A DNA stretch of 64,000 bases from positions 1 to 64,000 of the forward strand of contig JABSQZ010000007.1 in assembly GCA_013215505.1 (NCBI GenBank), given 5' to 3'. The notes beneath the pieces were generated by a model. That model was not told the DNA's origin, did no database searches, and worked only from the letters and a program-made list of their open reading frames with translations. The stretch is from Oceanospirillaceae bacterium. Lineage in GTDB: Bacteria > Pseudomonadota > Gammaproteobacteria > Pseudomonadales > Balneatricaceae. Within the stretch, counting starts at the first letter, position 1; the number at the start of each line of letters is the position of its first letter. Below, piece by piece: positions 53,775-64,000 of the stretch. The translations under genes were made by a program, and so were the position numbers.

Positions 53775-56700
53775 ATGATTGCTGAATTTACCGTCACGAA
53801 AATACTTAAAAGTGGAGAGTCTATCCACTTAGCTGAAGCTGTCGATGATCAGCAGCAACCTTGCCTGGTAAAATATGTCAATTCAGCAGTGCACATGAAA
53901 TACGCCAGCGCCGAGCTTAAATTGGAATACGACCTCAGCCGCTCATTGAACTCAGCCTGGCTGCTGCCCACCAGGGCACTGATCGAAGATCCCCAACATA
54001 CCAGCATAATATACCCGGCGATTCCCGGACAATTGCTGCGCTCTTATATCCAGGACAATCAGTTAAGCTTTGCCTCTAAACTGCGCATTGCCATTTTGTT
54101 AGTCGAAGCGGTTCACTACTTACATACTAATAACTTGTTGCACCGCAATATCTGCCCGGATTCTTTTTGGCTGAGTAAAAGTGAGCAGCGCTTATACATC
54201 ACAGATTTATCTCTGGTAACCAAACTGCAGAGCGACGATTCCTCGAATAGAAGTAATCAGTTAATTGGTAATGTCGCCTATGTGCCACCGGAGCAAACTG
54301 GCAGATCTAATTTGGCCATAGATAACCGCAGTGATTTATATTCGCTCGGGGCAACTTTATATGAACTGTTTAGCACTCGACAAATATTCGCCGATGGCGA
54401 TCAAGATTCACTGTCGATAATGTACAAACAGCTCACCGAAAAAGTCACACCGCTGTATCAAATTGACCCGCAGATACCCAAGGTTATTTCTAACATAGTG
54501 GAATGTTTGTTGGAGAAGTCACCGGATAAGCGTTACCAAAGCAGCTTTGGTTTGCTCAGTGACTTAAAAATCATCGCCGACCAGTGGCGCAGCCGCCAGC
54601 AGGTCGGTCAGTTTTCTATTGGCAGTGCAGATTCTCCGGAAAAATTTAATATATCCAAAAAACTTTATGGCCGTGAGAGCGAAGTGCAACGCTTGATGGA
54701 TGAATTTAAAAATGTCGCTGCTGGCTGTAGTGAGCTAGTTCTGATCAGCGGTTACTCTGGAGTGGGAAAGTCAGCGCTGGTCAAAGAGTTACAAAAGCCT
54801 ATAACCGCCAACCGCGGCATGTTCACTCTGGGTAAGTGCGATCAGTTTAATGCCGACCAGCCCTATTTTGTATTTATCCAGGCACTGCGTTTATTAATGC
54901 GCCAGCTGTTAAGTTTAGATACCCTCGCCCGCAAGCATTGGCAGGAGCATTTACAGCGTCAGTTAGGCGCAAATATCAGTGTATTAATCGAACTCATTCC
55001 CGAACTGCAGTCTTTATTTTCCGAGCCTATTGCGGCACCTGAAACACTCTCTGCGATAGAGAATGAAAACCGTTTTCTGCTAACTTTTTGTCAATTTGTC
55101 GCCACCTTCAGCAAGACGGGCGAACCTTTGGTGATTTTCTTAGACGATTTGCAGTGGGCGGATTCTGCATCGTTGAAACTGATTGAAAAATTATTGCTGC
55201 AACCTAATTGCCTGATGATAATCGGTGCCTACCGGGATAACGAAGTAGATGCTACGCACTTGTTGAGCGCGACTAAACAGCGGATTAAAAACGCGCAGAT
55301 AAAATTTTGCGAGCTTAATTTAAAACCCTTATCCCGGGTCGACATACAACATTTAATTGCCGATAGTTTGTGGTTGGAGCCTATAAACGTAAAACCGCTA
55401 GCCACTATATGTAGCCAGAAAACCCAGGGAAACCCATTTTTTGTCAATCAATTTTTATTGATGCTCAATGATGAAGGGCTTATTTTTTACGACTACAAAC
55501 TGGGCCAGTGGGGCTGGCACGCAGAGCAGATCGAAAACATGTCGGCAACTTCAAATGTGGTGGAGTTAATGCTCAGAAAATTGAGCAAGCTTCCCGCTGA
55601 CACTATCGAAATTATGAAGTTTGCTGCCAACTTAGGTAATAAATTCTCTCTGCACAAGTTACAAATAGTCAGTCAGTTAGACCTGCAACAAGCTTACCAA
55701 CACTTGTGGCCAATGATTAAGCAAGGGTTTATTTTACCGCTGGATGATAATTATCGCTTCGAGGGAAATCAACAGTTACTGGGCCAGGCCAAATTTTCCT
55801 TCTTGCATGACAAAGTACAACAGGCGGCCTACCAGATGATCAGCAGTGCTGAGCTGGCCGATTTCAAGTGGCAATGTGGAACCCGGTTGTTAGAAGCTAC
55901 CCGCAGTGAGGAATTAGATGACAGTATCTTTGAAATTGTCGAGCAGTTAAATGCAGGTATCAGCTCGGCCAAAAGCGGAGAAATCAGCCAATTAATTCAA
56001 CTAAATATACAAGCTGCTGACAAAGCCAAACGCTCATCTGCCTTTAGCTCTGCCCGGCAGCTGCTGCTCAATGCCTACCAGCTCGCTGACAGCGCCAGTG
56101 TGCAACAGCGCCTGACAGTTTATATGTCACTGGCGGAAATGAGTTATATGACCGGTGACTTTGATTTAGCTCAGAGCCTGTACCCAAAGGCCCTGTTGAT
56201 TGCTGATAACGCTTTACAAAAAGTGTCTGTGTACGCGATTCAAACAGCCCAGTATCAAATTCAAGGCCGCTTTATCGAGGCGATCGAAATACAGAGAATG
56301 GGCTTGGCGGAACTGGGAGTTTTAATTCCTGATGAACAGTCGCTGGTGTTTGAACGCTTTATGCAGGGCTTTGAAAATATTGACCAACTGATTGCCGGTA
56401 GTGATATCAATAGTTTGTTGAGCCGCGCACAGATGACTGACCCGCAACAAGATGCGGCGATGCATTTACTTAAGGGAATGTGGTACGCCAGCTACCTCAG
56501 CGGCCAGACCTCACTGAATTTGCTGTCCAGCATATTAATGACCGAAATGTCATTAAAGTACGGCCATAACGACATTTCGCCTTTCGCCTACGTCAACTAT
56601 GCACTGGCCGTTATCGCCGTCTATCAACGCTATGAGCAGGGAGACGAGTTTGGTCAATTGGCAATCACTCTGGCAGATAACAGGGGCAACCACCTTATCA

Positions 56701-59700
56701 GGGCCAGCACTTATTTTTTATACGCCACTTTCACTCATCACTGGAACAAACCACTGCAGCAGTCAGTGCCTTTCTTTGAACGCAGTTACGATCTGGCACT
56801 GCAATCCGGTGACCTGGCAACACTAGGCTATATCTGCGCCGTTCGCGCCAGTGACTCACTGGCTCTGGGTGCTGATTTAAGCATTACTGAACAGCATTTG
56901 TCCCGGGAGATAGAACTACTGCAAAAACACCGCCAACAAGATATGAGTGACTGTGTCCGGGTAGGCGCCCTGCAGTCAATCAAAGGCTTGTTAGGGTTAA
57001 CTAATAACTTGCAAACTTTCGATGACTCGCAGTTTAGCGAACAAGAATTTCTCAGTGACTACGCGCAGGCACCACTGCATCTAGCTTATTATTACAGTGC
57101 TAAAATCCGTCATGCCTACCTGACCCACGACACTCGCGAGCAACAGCTATCTTTACTAAACCATAGTGAAACGGTTTTTGCCTATGTACCCGGGCAAAAT
57201 AAAATTCCCGAGTGCGGGTTTTACAGCGCCCTGATTATGTTGCGTTTTGCCTCTGACGAATCCGACATCTTGTACATTCAAGCACAGCAATATTTGCAGC
57301 AGTTAGCGGGATGGTCAACTTATTGCAAGGCAAATTTCGAACATAAACACCTGTTATTAAAAGCAGAATCGGCGCGAGTCAGAGGTGAGCACGCCAACGC
57401 AGTGGACTTTTATACAGAGGCAATTGAGCAGGCAAAACAATACCAATACGAAAATGTTCTGGCCGTTGCCAACGAGTGCTTCGCAGATTTTTGGCGGGTG
57501 CAAAATAAATCAGAGATAGCCAAAAGTTTTATCATCAGCGCCTATAATGCCTTTGCCCAATGGGGTGCTGTGGCTAAATTACAGCAGTTGCAAAGTCAGT
57601 GGTTTAATGTAAATTTTGACTTTCAAGCAATTGGCAGCGCAGACCGACAACCCGATCAAATTAACTTGCAAACGGTGCAGGACCTAAACCAGTTAATCTC
57701 CAGGGAATTAGATCTAGAGCATTTATTAGAAAAGTTAATGCTTATCTTGCTGAAGAATGCCGGTGCCGACTGGGGCTGTTTGGTACAAGTAAACCAGGGG
57801 GAATTACTGCTGCAAGCGGCTGGCGATAAAGATTCTATCAAAGTACTACTCAACCAGCACTTGTCCACTGCGCCTGCGAAAAAGATGCTGCCTGAAAGCA
57901 TTATCCAATATGTCTTGGACAACCCACAACTGCAAGTATTGAACCGCCCTTTTGAACTCACAGAATATGGTCAAGATGGATACTTTGAGCACAAGCAACC
58001 GCTTTCTGTGGCTTGTATGCCGGTGATACATCAAGCTAAAACCATTGCCATTGTCTATCTTGAAAACCAATTAATAGAAAATGCCTTTGGCCAACGGCAT
58101 ATTTCACTGCTAAATGTTATCGCCTCTCAAGCTGCGGTATCGCTATCCCACGCCTTTCTCTATCAAAGTTTAGAGAGGAGAGTGGTGCAACGCACCACAC
58201 AACTGGCGCAGGCAAAACTTAAAGCGGAACAGGCAACTTTTGCTAAATCTAACTTCCTGGCTAATATGAGTCACGAAATTCGCACCCCAATGAATGCAGT
58301 CATAGGCTTGAGCCGCTTAGTGCAACGCACTGAATTGACCTTGGAGCAAGATGACTATGTGACCAAGATTATCGATGCATCTGAATCGCTATTGAGCCTG
58401 ATTAATAATATCTTAGACTTTTCCAAAATTGAGGCACGTAAACTGGCCATCGAAGAGATCAGTTTTGATTTAACCGAATCGTTTCAGCGAGTGATTAATA
58501 TTTGCGGCCACAAAGTACAGCAAAAATCTCTCGAGTTTGTCATCGATATAGCGGCAGATGTTCCCACTGGGCTGATTGGAGACCAGCTGAGATTGCAGCA
58601 AATTCTGATAAATCTGATCAACAATGCCATTAAATTTACCGATAGTGGCAGTGTTTTACTCAAAGTAGTAAAAGGCGAACAGCAGCAATCACAATGTGAA
58701 TTGCAATTTTCTATTAGCGACACAGGCATAGGTATCAGCGAACAAGAGCAACGGCAACTGTTCAATTCCTTTTATCAGGGCGATGCCTCCAGCACCCGAA
58801 GATACGGAGGCACCGGGCTGGGCTTAGCTATCAGTAAAGAATTAGCTGAATTAATGGGCGGCAACATCCATGTTCAGAGTAAACTTAGAGAGGGAACTAG
58901 CTTCACTTTTAGCGCCAAATTTAGACTCAGTGAGCAACAGCAACCCGTGACCGAATTAGATACAGCTGCTATCCGTGCCCTGAAAGTTTTAGTGGCGGAC
59001 GATAGTACACTGGCCAGAGATGTGCTGGTAAAAGTATTGGCTGATCAGGGAATCATCGCGGACAGTGTCGTAAACGGACAGCAGGCGCTGCAACAGGTAG
59101 TCGCTGCAGATCGCGCAGAACAGCCTTACGACTTAGTAATATTAGACTGGAAAATGCCGCAAATGGATGGCATAACCACCGCAGAGCAAATCAGAGACCA
59201 GCTACAACATCAGCCTAGTCTTTTTCTACTGGTTTCGACCTATGACAAAGATGAGGCCAAGGCACTGGGCAGTGATGCTCGGGTGCAACGCTTCATTGAG
59301 AAACCTCTCAACCCCGTCACTTTAATTAACGCCATTAATAGTTTAGTGACCACGGGTAGCGCAACTGTTGCAGCGCAGAAGACGGCTAAGCTTAGTATTC
59401 CGGACCTCAGCCAATACAGAATACTGTTAGTTGAAGACAATGAAATCAATCAGCAAGTCGCTAAAGGTTTTCTAGCTGACACTTTAGTCGAGGTTGAAAT
59501 CGCCGAAAATGGCGAAGTCGCACTGGAGAAAGTACATAGTCAACATTTTGATTTAGTGCTTATGGATATTCAAATGCCAGTCATGAATGGCATCACTGCC
59601 GCCCGGGAGATCAGATCCTCTATAAGCGCGCAACAGTTGCCCATCATAGCGATGACCGCCCACGCGTTTCAAAGTGATGCCCAATCGAGCTTTGATGCGG

Positions 59701-60452
59701 GAATGAACGCCCACATCACTAAGCCTATCGAGCCGGAAATACTCTATAACACTCTTAGTAACTTTTTAAAATCTAATCGCAAGATAAACGCGAGTGTCAA
59801 TATGCACTTGTTCAGTGCGACTGAAACTGAGCTTATTATATTGACCCAGTTAAGTGATATAAAGCAGTTGGAGATTGAAAAATCTGTTGAGCGACTGCAG
59901 GGAAAGGTCAATTTATATTTATCATTGGTTGAAGATTTTTGGTATAAGAACCGCTCTACCAGTAAACTTATCAACAAGCTATACGCCAAACAGCAGTGGA
60001 AGAAATTATTTTTAATGGTCCATTCACTCAAATCTACCGCTCAATACATTGGCGCTAAAGCCCTGGCTAAATATGCACTGCAGCTGGAAGAGCAAATTGA
60101 GCAACAGCATCAATCGCTGCTGCGACCGGTCAGTTTTCTGACCGGACAATTGGATGACTTAATGGACCAATTAGACAGCCTATACAGTATAGAAACTCAA
60201 CCGGCGAATTATAAAGATATAGATAAACCGCAGTCTCTGCGGTTGATCAAAACGCTGCGAGAATTATTGAGCAATGCAGATGCGGAGGCTGAAAGTTATT
60301 CTAAGCAACTCTATGAGTTGGCCAGTGGCAGCGAGTTTGCAGTGGTTATTGAGACTATTCACTTTTTAATTTGCGACTTTGAGTTTGAAACTGCACTCGT
60401 AAAAATTGATCAGCTAGCACGGAGCATAAGAGAGACGGACAATGGACACTAA
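53775..60452 (+). CDS. giant hybrid sensor kinase: Ser/Thr-kinase-like, AAA, TPR-like, GAF, histidine kinase, 2x receiver, HPt
   Basis: A 2225-residue single protein. Order: Ser/Thr-kinase-like domain (1-275; [10 protein letters not shown] replaces HRD, TDLSL replaces DFG, so probably inactive), AAA ATPase (about 300-560; YGRESEV, Walker A GYSGVGKS at about 326, DDLQWAD), a long helical TPR-like region (about 700-1280), GAF (about 1295-1450), HisKA with His1500 in [10 protein letters not shown], HATPase ([24 protein letters not shown]), receiver 1 with Asp1791, receiver 2 with Asp1931, and HPt with His2083 in VHSLKSTA. No membrane helix is found, so it is cytoplasmic. The full phosphorelay can end on the receiver of the diguanylate cyclase whose gene overlaps by 11 nt. 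Confidence 0.93.
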   Translation: MIAEFTVTKILKSGESIHLAEAVDDQQQPCLVKYVNSAVHMKYASAELKLEYDLSRSLNSAWLLPTRALIEDPQHTSIIYPAIPGQLLRSYIQDNQLSFASKLRIAILLVEAVHYLHTNNLLHRNICPDSFWLSKSEQRLYITDLSLVTKLQSDDSSNRSNQLIGNVAYVPPEQTGRSNLAIDNRSDLYSLGATLYELFSTRQIFADGDQDSLSIMYKQLTEKVTPLYQIDPQIPKVISNIVECLLEKSPDKRYQSSFGLLSDLKIIADQWRSRQQVGQFSIGSADSPEKFNISKKLYGRESEVQRLMDEFKNVAAGCSELVLISGYSGVGKSALVKELQKPITANRGMFTLGKCDQFNADQPYFVFIQALRLLMRQLLSLDTLARKHWQEHLQRQLGANISVLIELIPELQSLFSEPIAAPETLSAIENENRFLLTFCQFVATFSKTGEPLVIFLDDLQWADSASLKLIEKLLLQPNCLMIIGAYRDNEVDATHLLSATKQRIKNAQIKFCELNLKPLSRVDIQHLIADSLWLEPINVKPLATICSQKTQGNPFFVNQFLLMLNDEGLIFYDYKLGQWGWHAEQIENMSATSNVVELMLRKLSKLPADTIEIMKFAANLGNKFSLHKLQIVSQLDLQQAYQHLWPMIKQGFILPLDDNYRFEGNQQLLGQAKFSFLHDKVQQAAYQMISSAELADFKWQCGTRLLEATRSEELDDSIFEIVEQLNAGISSAKSGEISQLIQLNIQAADKAKRSSAFSSARQLLLNAYQLADSASVQQRLTVYMSLAEMSYMTGDFDLAQSLYPKALLIADNALQKVSVYAIQTAQYQIQGRFIEAIEIQRMGLAELGVLIPDEQSLVFERFMQGFENIDQLIAGSDINSLLSRAQMTDPQQDAAMHLLKGMWYASYLSGQTSLNLLSSILMTEMSLKYGHNDISPFAYVNYALAVIAVYQRYEQGDEFGQLAITLADNRGNHLIRASTYFLYATFTHHWNKPLQQSVPFFERSYDLALQSGDLATLGYICAVRASDSLALGADLSITEQHLSREIELLQKHRQQDMSDCVRVGALQSIKGLLGLTNNLQTFDDSQFSEQEFLSDYAQAPLHLAYYYSAKIRHAYLTHDTREQQLSLLNHSETVFAYVPGQNKIPECGFYSALIMLRFASDESDILYIQAQQYLQQLAGWSTYCKANFEHKHLLLKAESARVRGEHANAVDFYTEAIEQAKQYQYENVLAVANECFADFWRVQNKSEIAKSFIISAYNAFAQWGAVAKLQQLQSQWFNVNFDFQAIGSADRQPDQINLQTVQDLNQLISRELDLEHLLEKLMLILLKNAGADWGCLVQVNQGELLLQAAGDKDSIKVLLNQHLSTAPAKKMLPESIIQYVLDNPQLQVLNRPFELTEYGQDGYFEHKQPLSVACMPVIHQAKTIAIVYLENQLIENAFGQRHISLLNVIASQAAVSLSHAFLYQSLERRVVQRTTQLAQAKLKAEQATFAKSNFLANMSHEIRTPMNAVIGLSRLVQRTELTLEQDDYVTKIIDASESLLSLINNILDFSKIEARKLAIEEISFDLTESFQRVINICGHKVQQKSLEFVIDIAADVPTGLIGDQLRLQQILINLINNAIKFTDSGSVLLKVVKGEQQQSQCELQFSISDTGIGISEQEQRQLFNSFYQGDASSTRRYGGTGLGLAISKELAELMGGNIHVQSKLREGTSFTFSAKFRLSEQQQPVTELDTAAIRALKVLVADDSTLARDVLVKVLADQGIIADSVVNGQQALQQVVAADRAEQPYDLVILDWKMPQMDGITTAEQIRDQLQHQPSLFLLVSTYDKDEAKALGSDARVQRFIEKPLNPVTLINAINSLVTTGSATVAAQKTAKLSIPDLSQYRILLVEDNEINQQVAKGFLADTLVEVEIAENGEVALEKVHSQHFDLVLMDIQMPVMNGITAAREIRSSISAQQLPIIAMTAHAFQSDAQSSFDAGMNAHITKPIEPEILYNTLSNFLKSNRKINASVNMHLFSATETELIILTQLSDIKQLEIEKSVERLQGKVNLYLSLVEDFWYKNRSTSKLINKLYAKQQWKKLFLMVHSLKSTAQYIGAKALAKYALQLEEQIEQQHQSLLRPVSFLTGQLDDLMDQLDSLYSIETQPANYKDIDKPQSLRLIKTLRELLSNADAEAESYSKQLYELASGSEFAVVIETIHFLICDFEFETALVKIDQLARSIRETDNGH

Positions 60453-61407
60453 TCTGCATCTGCTGCAGCGACGAGCTGCTGAAAAGAAATACAGCATTTT
60501 ATGTATTGATGACGAAACCGCTAATTTAAAGGTGCTGTCTTCGCTACTTAAAGATGATTATCGGGTGATATTGGCGAAGTCAGCCGAGCAGGGAATGGCT
60601 AAAACCTTGGAGCTGTTGCCAGATTTAATTATTTTAGATGTGGTGATGCCACAGATGACCGGCTTTGAAATGATTGAACATTTTAAAAATAACCCAGTCA
60701 CCGCCCATATACCGGTCATTTTCATTACGGGTTTGCAAAGTGTTGAAAATGAAGAGAAAGGCCTACTATTGGGCGGTTGCGATTATATTCATAAGCCTTT
60801 TCATCACAGTATTATTCGCGCCAGAGTAAAAAACCAAATTGAAATTGTCAGGCAGCGAAATCTATTGGAGCATATTGCCAATATAGACAGCCTCACCGAG
60901 TTGAACAACAGGCGAAAATGGATTCAGGATACTGACAATATCTGGCTTTCAGCACAGTTACATAATACCCAAATGGTATTTGGCATTTTAGACATAGACC
61001 ACTTTAAGAGTTACAACGACTCCTATGGCCACCAGCAGGGCGATATCGCCCTGAGAAAAATATCTCATGCGTTAAAGCGCTCCATGTTCGAACACCAGGG
61101 GAAAATATATCGCTGTGGCGGTGAGGAATTTTATTTCTATTTACCGGCTAACAATAAAAAAATACAACGGGTACTCGATCATTACATAAGTGTGATTAAT
61201 GAGTTAAACATTGAACATACACACTCGAGGACGGCACCTAGAATTACCGTCAGTATAGGTGCAGTACAACTAGTGCCAAATACTGATATTAATCTGCTGA
61301 TGGTCATGGAACAGGCAGACAAACTACTCTACCAGGTAAAAAGAGGCAGCAGAAACGCGGCAAAATATACGGCCATTCCCAGTCTGATCAATTCAGGCAG
61401 TAATTAG
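60442..61407 (+). CDS. response-regulator diguanylate cyclase (REC-GGDEF)
   Basis: A 321-residue protein: receiver domain (about 17-135; acidic pair in CIDDE, phospho-Asp66 in ILDVVMP, Lys in HKPF) and a GGDEF domain (about 148-310) with the active site CGGEEF intact. The RxxD inhibitory site expected five residues upstream is absent, so product inhibition may be missing. The gene overlaps the giant kinase gene by 11 nt, which makes it the natural phosphorelay output: phosphorylation would switch on c-di-GMP synthesis. Confidence 0.92.
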   Translation: MDTNLHLLQRRAAEKKYSILCIDDETANLKVLSSLLKDDYRVILAKSAEQGMAKTLELLPDLIILDVVMPQMTGFEMIEHFKNNPVTAHIPVIFITGLQSVENEEKGLLLGGCDYIHKPFHHSIIRARVKNQIEIVRQRNLLEHIANIDSLTELNNRRKWIQDTDNIWLSAQLHNTQMVFGILDIDHFKSYNDSYGHQQGDIALRKISHALKRSMFEHQGKIYRCGGEEFYFYLPANNKKIQRVLDHYISVINELNIEHTHSRTAPRITVSIGAVQLVPNTDINLLMVMEQADKLLYQVKRGSRNAAKYTAIPSLINSGSN

Positions 61408-61627
61408 CCACCGTAGATCCGGGTGAACAGTGTTAGGCGTCAAGTATAAATATTTCTGACGAAGTATTTTGTCGCTGAAAATTTCATCATTGCCAGGGTT
61501 AAAACCTGTCGAGAAAACACTGGACTTTCCCGGGTATTCCCCAATACTATTCCTCGTTTAAAGAGCATTTTTGGTCGCTGTACTTTCTGTTCGAATAACA
61601 ACCTAACAACCCAACAGAGGAGAGCCT

Positions 61628-62548
61628 GTGGACTCTATCATCAGTATAAAAAACCTTTTTAAATCCTATGAATCGGGGTTTAAAGCATTAAATGACATTA
61701 ATCTAGAGATTAAGCGCGGGGAAATTTTTGCCCTGTTAGGCCCTAATGGCGCGGGTAAAACCACTCTCATCAGCATTATTTGCGGCATAGTTAATCCCAG
61801 CCAAGGTACAATCACAGCCGATGGTCACGACGTTATTCGCGATTACCGGGCGGCCCGCAGCAGAATCGGTTTGGTCCCCCAAGAGCTGACTACCGATGCT
61901 TTTGAATCTGTCTGGGCTACCGTCCGTTTCAGCCGCGGTTTGTTTGGCAAGGCACCAAATGATGCCTATCTGGAAAAATTATTAAAACAACTGTCGCTCT
62001 GGGATAAAAGAAACTCCAAAATGCGCGAGCTCTCCGGTGGCATGAAACGTCGGGTAATGATCGCCAAAGCACTCTCCCATGAGCCGGAAATTCTGTTTTT
62101 AGATGAACCTACCGCCGGAGTTGATGTGGAACTGCGCCGCGATATGTGGGAAATGGTCCGTGAACTTCGCGAGCGCGGCGTCACGATATTGTTAACCACC
62201 CACTACATCGAAGAGGCCGAGGAGATGGCGGACCGCATTGGAGTGATTAATGGCGGGCAGATAATTTTAGTCGAAGAAAAAACCGCACTGATGCAAAAGC
62301 TCGGTAAAAAGCACTTGCAGGTGCAGTTGCAGCAACCCATTACTGAGCTTCCCGATTCCCTGCAAAGCTTCAACCTTGAACAATCCAAAGACGGTTACAG
62401 TTTGACTTATAGCTTTGATGTTAAGCAGGAAGATAATGGCATCGCTGCATTACTTGAGAAGTTAGCCAGCGCCAACTTACATGTAAAAGACCTGCATTCG
62501 TCAGAGAGTTCGCTGGAAGAAATCTTTGTAAATTTAGTAAAAAGTTAA
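61628..62548 (+). CDS. yadG: ABC exporter ATPase (YadG-like)
   Basis: A 306-residue ATPase beginning with GTG (61628) after GAGGAGAG. Walker [11 protein letters not shown]-loop LVPQE, signature [14 protein letters not shown], Walker [13 protein letters not shown] and switch TTHYIEEAE are all normal for ABC-2 type exporters. A C-terminal extension of about 90 residues is typical of this group. It is followed after 16 nt by its permease. It closely resembles the YadG/YadH pair, whose cargo is not known. The 220 nt upstream carry no recognisable gene. Confidence 0.88.
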   Translation: MDSIISIKNLFKSYESGFKALNDINLEIKRGEIFALLGPNGAGKTTLISIICGIVNPSQGTITADGHDVIRDYRAARSRIGLVPQELTTDAFESVWATVRFSRGLFGKAPNDAYLEKLLKQLSLWDKRNSKMRELSGGMKRRVMIAKALSHEPEILFLDEPTAGVDVELRRDMWEMVRELRERGVTILLTTHYIEEAEEMADRIGVINGGQIILVEEKTALMQKLGKKHLQVQLQQPITELPDSLQSFNLEQSKDGYSLTYSFDVKQEDNGIAALLEKLASANLHVKDLHSSESSLEEIFVNLVKS

Positions 62549-62564
62549 CCTTTGAGGACAAAAC

Positions 62565-63326
62565 ATGAATTGGTATGGCATGAAGGCTATTTATTATTTT
62601 GAAATGGCCAGAACCTGGCGAACCTTAATGCAGAGTATTGCCTCTCCGGTATTATCTACTTCTTTGTATTTTGTGGTTTTTGGCTCGGCCATAGGCTCGC
62701 GAATGGGAGATATTGACGGTATCAGTTACGGCGCGTTCATTATTCCCGGTTTAGTGATGTTGTCGCTGTTGAGCCAGAGCATCTCCAACGCCTCTTTCGG
62801 CATATTTTTCCCCAAGTTTTCCGGCACTATTTACGAGGTACTGTCAGCACCCGTGTCGCCTTTTGAGATAGTGGTTGGCTACGTTGGGGCCGCGGCGACT
62901 AAGTCTATCGTGTTGGGGTTAATCACCTTGGCCACCGCCAAAATCTTTGTTGATTACACCATTCTACATCCGTTGTGGATGTTAGCTTTTCTGGTGTTAA
63001 CTTCAGTCACTTTTAGTTTGTTTGGCTTTATTATCGGCATCTGGGCGGATGATTTTCAAAAGCTACAAATTATCCCACTGATGATTATCACTCCACTGAC
63101 TTTTTTAGGCGGCGCTTTTTACTCTATCAGCATGCTCCCTGAACCTTGGCAATCACTGACATTGTTTAATCCTGTGGTCTATCTGATCAGCGGTTTCAGA
63201 TGGTCTTTCTATGGGGTTGCGGATGTAAGTATTGGCGTCAGCTTAGCAATGACAGGGTTGTTTTTGGCCCTGTGTATGGCGGGCACTTACTGGATATTTA
63301 AGACCGGCTATAGACTCAAGTCTTAA
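62565..63326 (+). CDS. yadH: ABC-2 type exporter permease (YadH-like)
   Basis: A 253-residue membrane protein with six helices and the ABC-2 family features: N-terminal [20 protein letters not shown], central [20 protein letters not shown] coupling region and the [16 protein letters not shown] extracellular segment before the last helices. It is co-transcribed with the ATPase gene upstream. A heptamer array lies in the convergent gap after it. Confidence 0.88.
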   Translation: MNWYGMKAIYYFEMARTWRTLMQSIASPVLSTSLYFVVFGSAIGSRMGDIDGISYGAFIIPGLVMLSLLSQSISNASFGIFFPKFSGTIYEVLSAPVSPFEIVVGYVGAAATKSIVLGLITLATAKIFVDYTILHPLWMLAFLVLTSVTFSLFGFIIGIWADDFQKLQIIPLMIITPLTFLGGAFYSISMLPEPWQSLTLFNPVVYLISGFRWSFYGVADVSIGVSLAMTGLFLALCMAGTYWIFKTGYRLKS

Positions 63327-63408
63327 ACTCACAGCCACGGCGCGGGCGCTACTTTTACAGCTACCGCGCTGTGTATTTTCATTCCCTCTCACCACTCACA
63401 ACTGACTA

Positions 63409-63478
63409 GCTACTTGCTACTTGCTACTTGCTACTTGCTACTTGCTACTCGCTACTTGCTACTCACGACCCGCTACTC
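63409..63478. repeat. heptanucleotide tandem array GCTACTT/GCTACTC, about 9 units
   Basis: Eight contiguous units (63409-63464; six GCTACTT, two GCTACTC), one interrupting ACGACCC, then another GCTACTC. It ends 5 nt before the stop of the leftward LpxR-like gene, whose sense strand reads AGTAGCA or AGTAGCG repeats. Confidence 0.95.
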
Positions 63479-63483
63479 ATGTT

Positions 63484-64000
63484 TCAATAACTATAACTAA
63501 CCGACAGCGAGCCGTACTGTTGGGATTGCTGCTGGCCGGTAAATTCCTTAGTGCGAAAGACCTGCGAGTAACTAATATTCCAGCGCTGGTAAGTGGCGCT
63601 GACTCCCGCTGCCAAATCGGCTACCCATGGTTTTTTACTGACACTGTGACTGTCCCTGAAGCTGTTGCCATCGAGGAATATATTGTGTGCCACAGCGCGG
63701 CCATCGGCGGCGAGATAGGCATGGACTTGCCATTTGCGGTTTTTGGGATTGCCAAGTCCCGGGTTGTTACCCTCCCCACCTGGCCTGATGCTGGAGCGAC
63801 CAAAATCTTTTGGCAGTGCCCAGCCGAGGCGTAACTCTGCTCCGGCGTTAAGGTAAGTCGCGACATTGCCTAAGCTGGCTCCCCAGTGGCTGATCAGATC
63901 GCTCTCTAAGCCAAATATGTACTTCCCTGGCAGCGGCTTAAAGCGACGCTTGCGCTCGAACACTAACTGTACACCCAGCTCATTGTGCAGTTGATTAGCC
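63484..64000 (-). CDS. lpxR: lipid A deacylase LpxR-family outer-membrane protein, C-terminal part
   Basis: The open frame continues beyond the window edge, so only the last 171 codons or so are seen. They match the DUF2219/LpxR pattern: GLESDLISHWGASLGNVATY, the NPKNRKWQVHAYLAADGRAV strand region, IFLDGNSFRDSHSV, KKPWVADLAAGV and an aromatic-ending last strand (LSVSYSY). LpxR removes the 3'-acyloxyacyl chain of lipid A in the outer membrane, altering endotoxin recognition. It converges on the ABC exporter genes, with the GCTACTT array between. Confidence 0.85.
   Translation of the reverse strand, partial: ANQLHNELGVQLVFERKRRFKPLPGKYIFGLESDLISHWGASLGNVATYLNAGAELRLGWALPKDFGRSSIRPGGEGNNPGLGNPKNRKWQVHAYLAADGRAVAHNIFLDGNSFRDSHSVSKKPWVADLAAGVSATYQRWNISYSQVFRTKEFTGQQQSQQYGSLSVSYSY

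Noticed and set aside
9502-63478. Heptamer arrays as CRISPR
   Set aside because: The repeats are contiguous 7-mers without spacers, and no cas genes are present.
63421-63834. Rightward frame beginning with repeated LLATCY
   Set aside because: The start is just translation of the heptamer array and the rest is antisense to the LpxR-like gene.

Overview
The window reads as chromosomal DNA of a free-living, probably marine gammaproteobacterium. Supporting signs are a DUF2986 protein, a PiT transporter paired with its PhoU-like partner, ectoine-utilisation (eutBC) genes, many cyclic-di-GMP proteins, methyl-accepting chemoreceptors with c-type haem, and an LpxR-like lipid A deacylase. The genus cannot be fixed from the sequence. 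There is no rRNA, tRNA, CRISPR array, transposase or prophage. Coding density is high, but several intergenic stretches carry unusual repeats.

Layout. 0-3 kb: RNA methyltransferase (cut by the window edge), alpha/beta hydrolase, small proteins, nitrilase. 3-11 kb: signalling block with a FecR-domain secreted protein, a CHASE2-PAS-GGDEF-EAL protein, a haem-binding chemoreceptor and a diguanylate cyclase. 11-16 kb: HAD hydrolase, Coq4-like protein, solute-binding protein, ICMT-like methyltransferase, an SDR lacking its catalytic Tyr, a MOSC gene broken by an in-frame TAA, and flavin reductase. 16-23 kb: a cupredoxin / GGDEF-EAL / outer-membrane-barrel operon and a second haem chemoreceptor paralogous to the first. 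23-30 kb: GST, LysR regulator, D-serine ammonia-lyase, phosphate transporter pair. 30-33.6 kb: a gene graveyard (frameshifted eutC, a regulator remnant, a frameshifted methyltransferase, a truncated umuD that still has a LexA box) around an apparently intact eutB. 34-37.5 kb: 1-Cys peroxiredoxin, and a divergent LysR/TDT-transporter pair. 37.6-49.6 kb: a divergent inositol-type catabolic locus, with a nine-gene leftward operon (dehydrogenase, branched-chain-type ABC importer, an extra degenerate ABC ATPase, two SDRs) and a rightward rpiR-iolC-iolB operon, controlled from one palindromic operator between overlapping promoters. 50-61.4 kb: an acetoacetate-decarboxylase-like protein and a flavoprotein, then a 2225-residue hybrid kinase followed by an overlapping response-regulator diguanylate cyclase. 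61.6-64 kb: a YadGH-type ABC exporter and the C-terminal part of LpxR.

Two genome-scale oddities stand out. First, heptanucleotide tandem arrays occur at seven intergenic places (plus one degenerate array). The units differ (GGAAGTT, GGAAGTC, AGTAGTG, AGTAGCA, TAAGTCG) but all share an AGT every 7 nt. Where an array abuts a gene's 3' end, the AGT version is always on the sense strand. Second, short tandem duplications of gene edges followed by decay are seen three times: the pit start (three copies linked by ATGA overlaps), the solute-binding-protein/ICMT convergent junction, and the MOSC 3' end, where the duplicated hairpin shows a compensatory base change. I consider these two patterns the best candidates for something undescribed; their function is inference.
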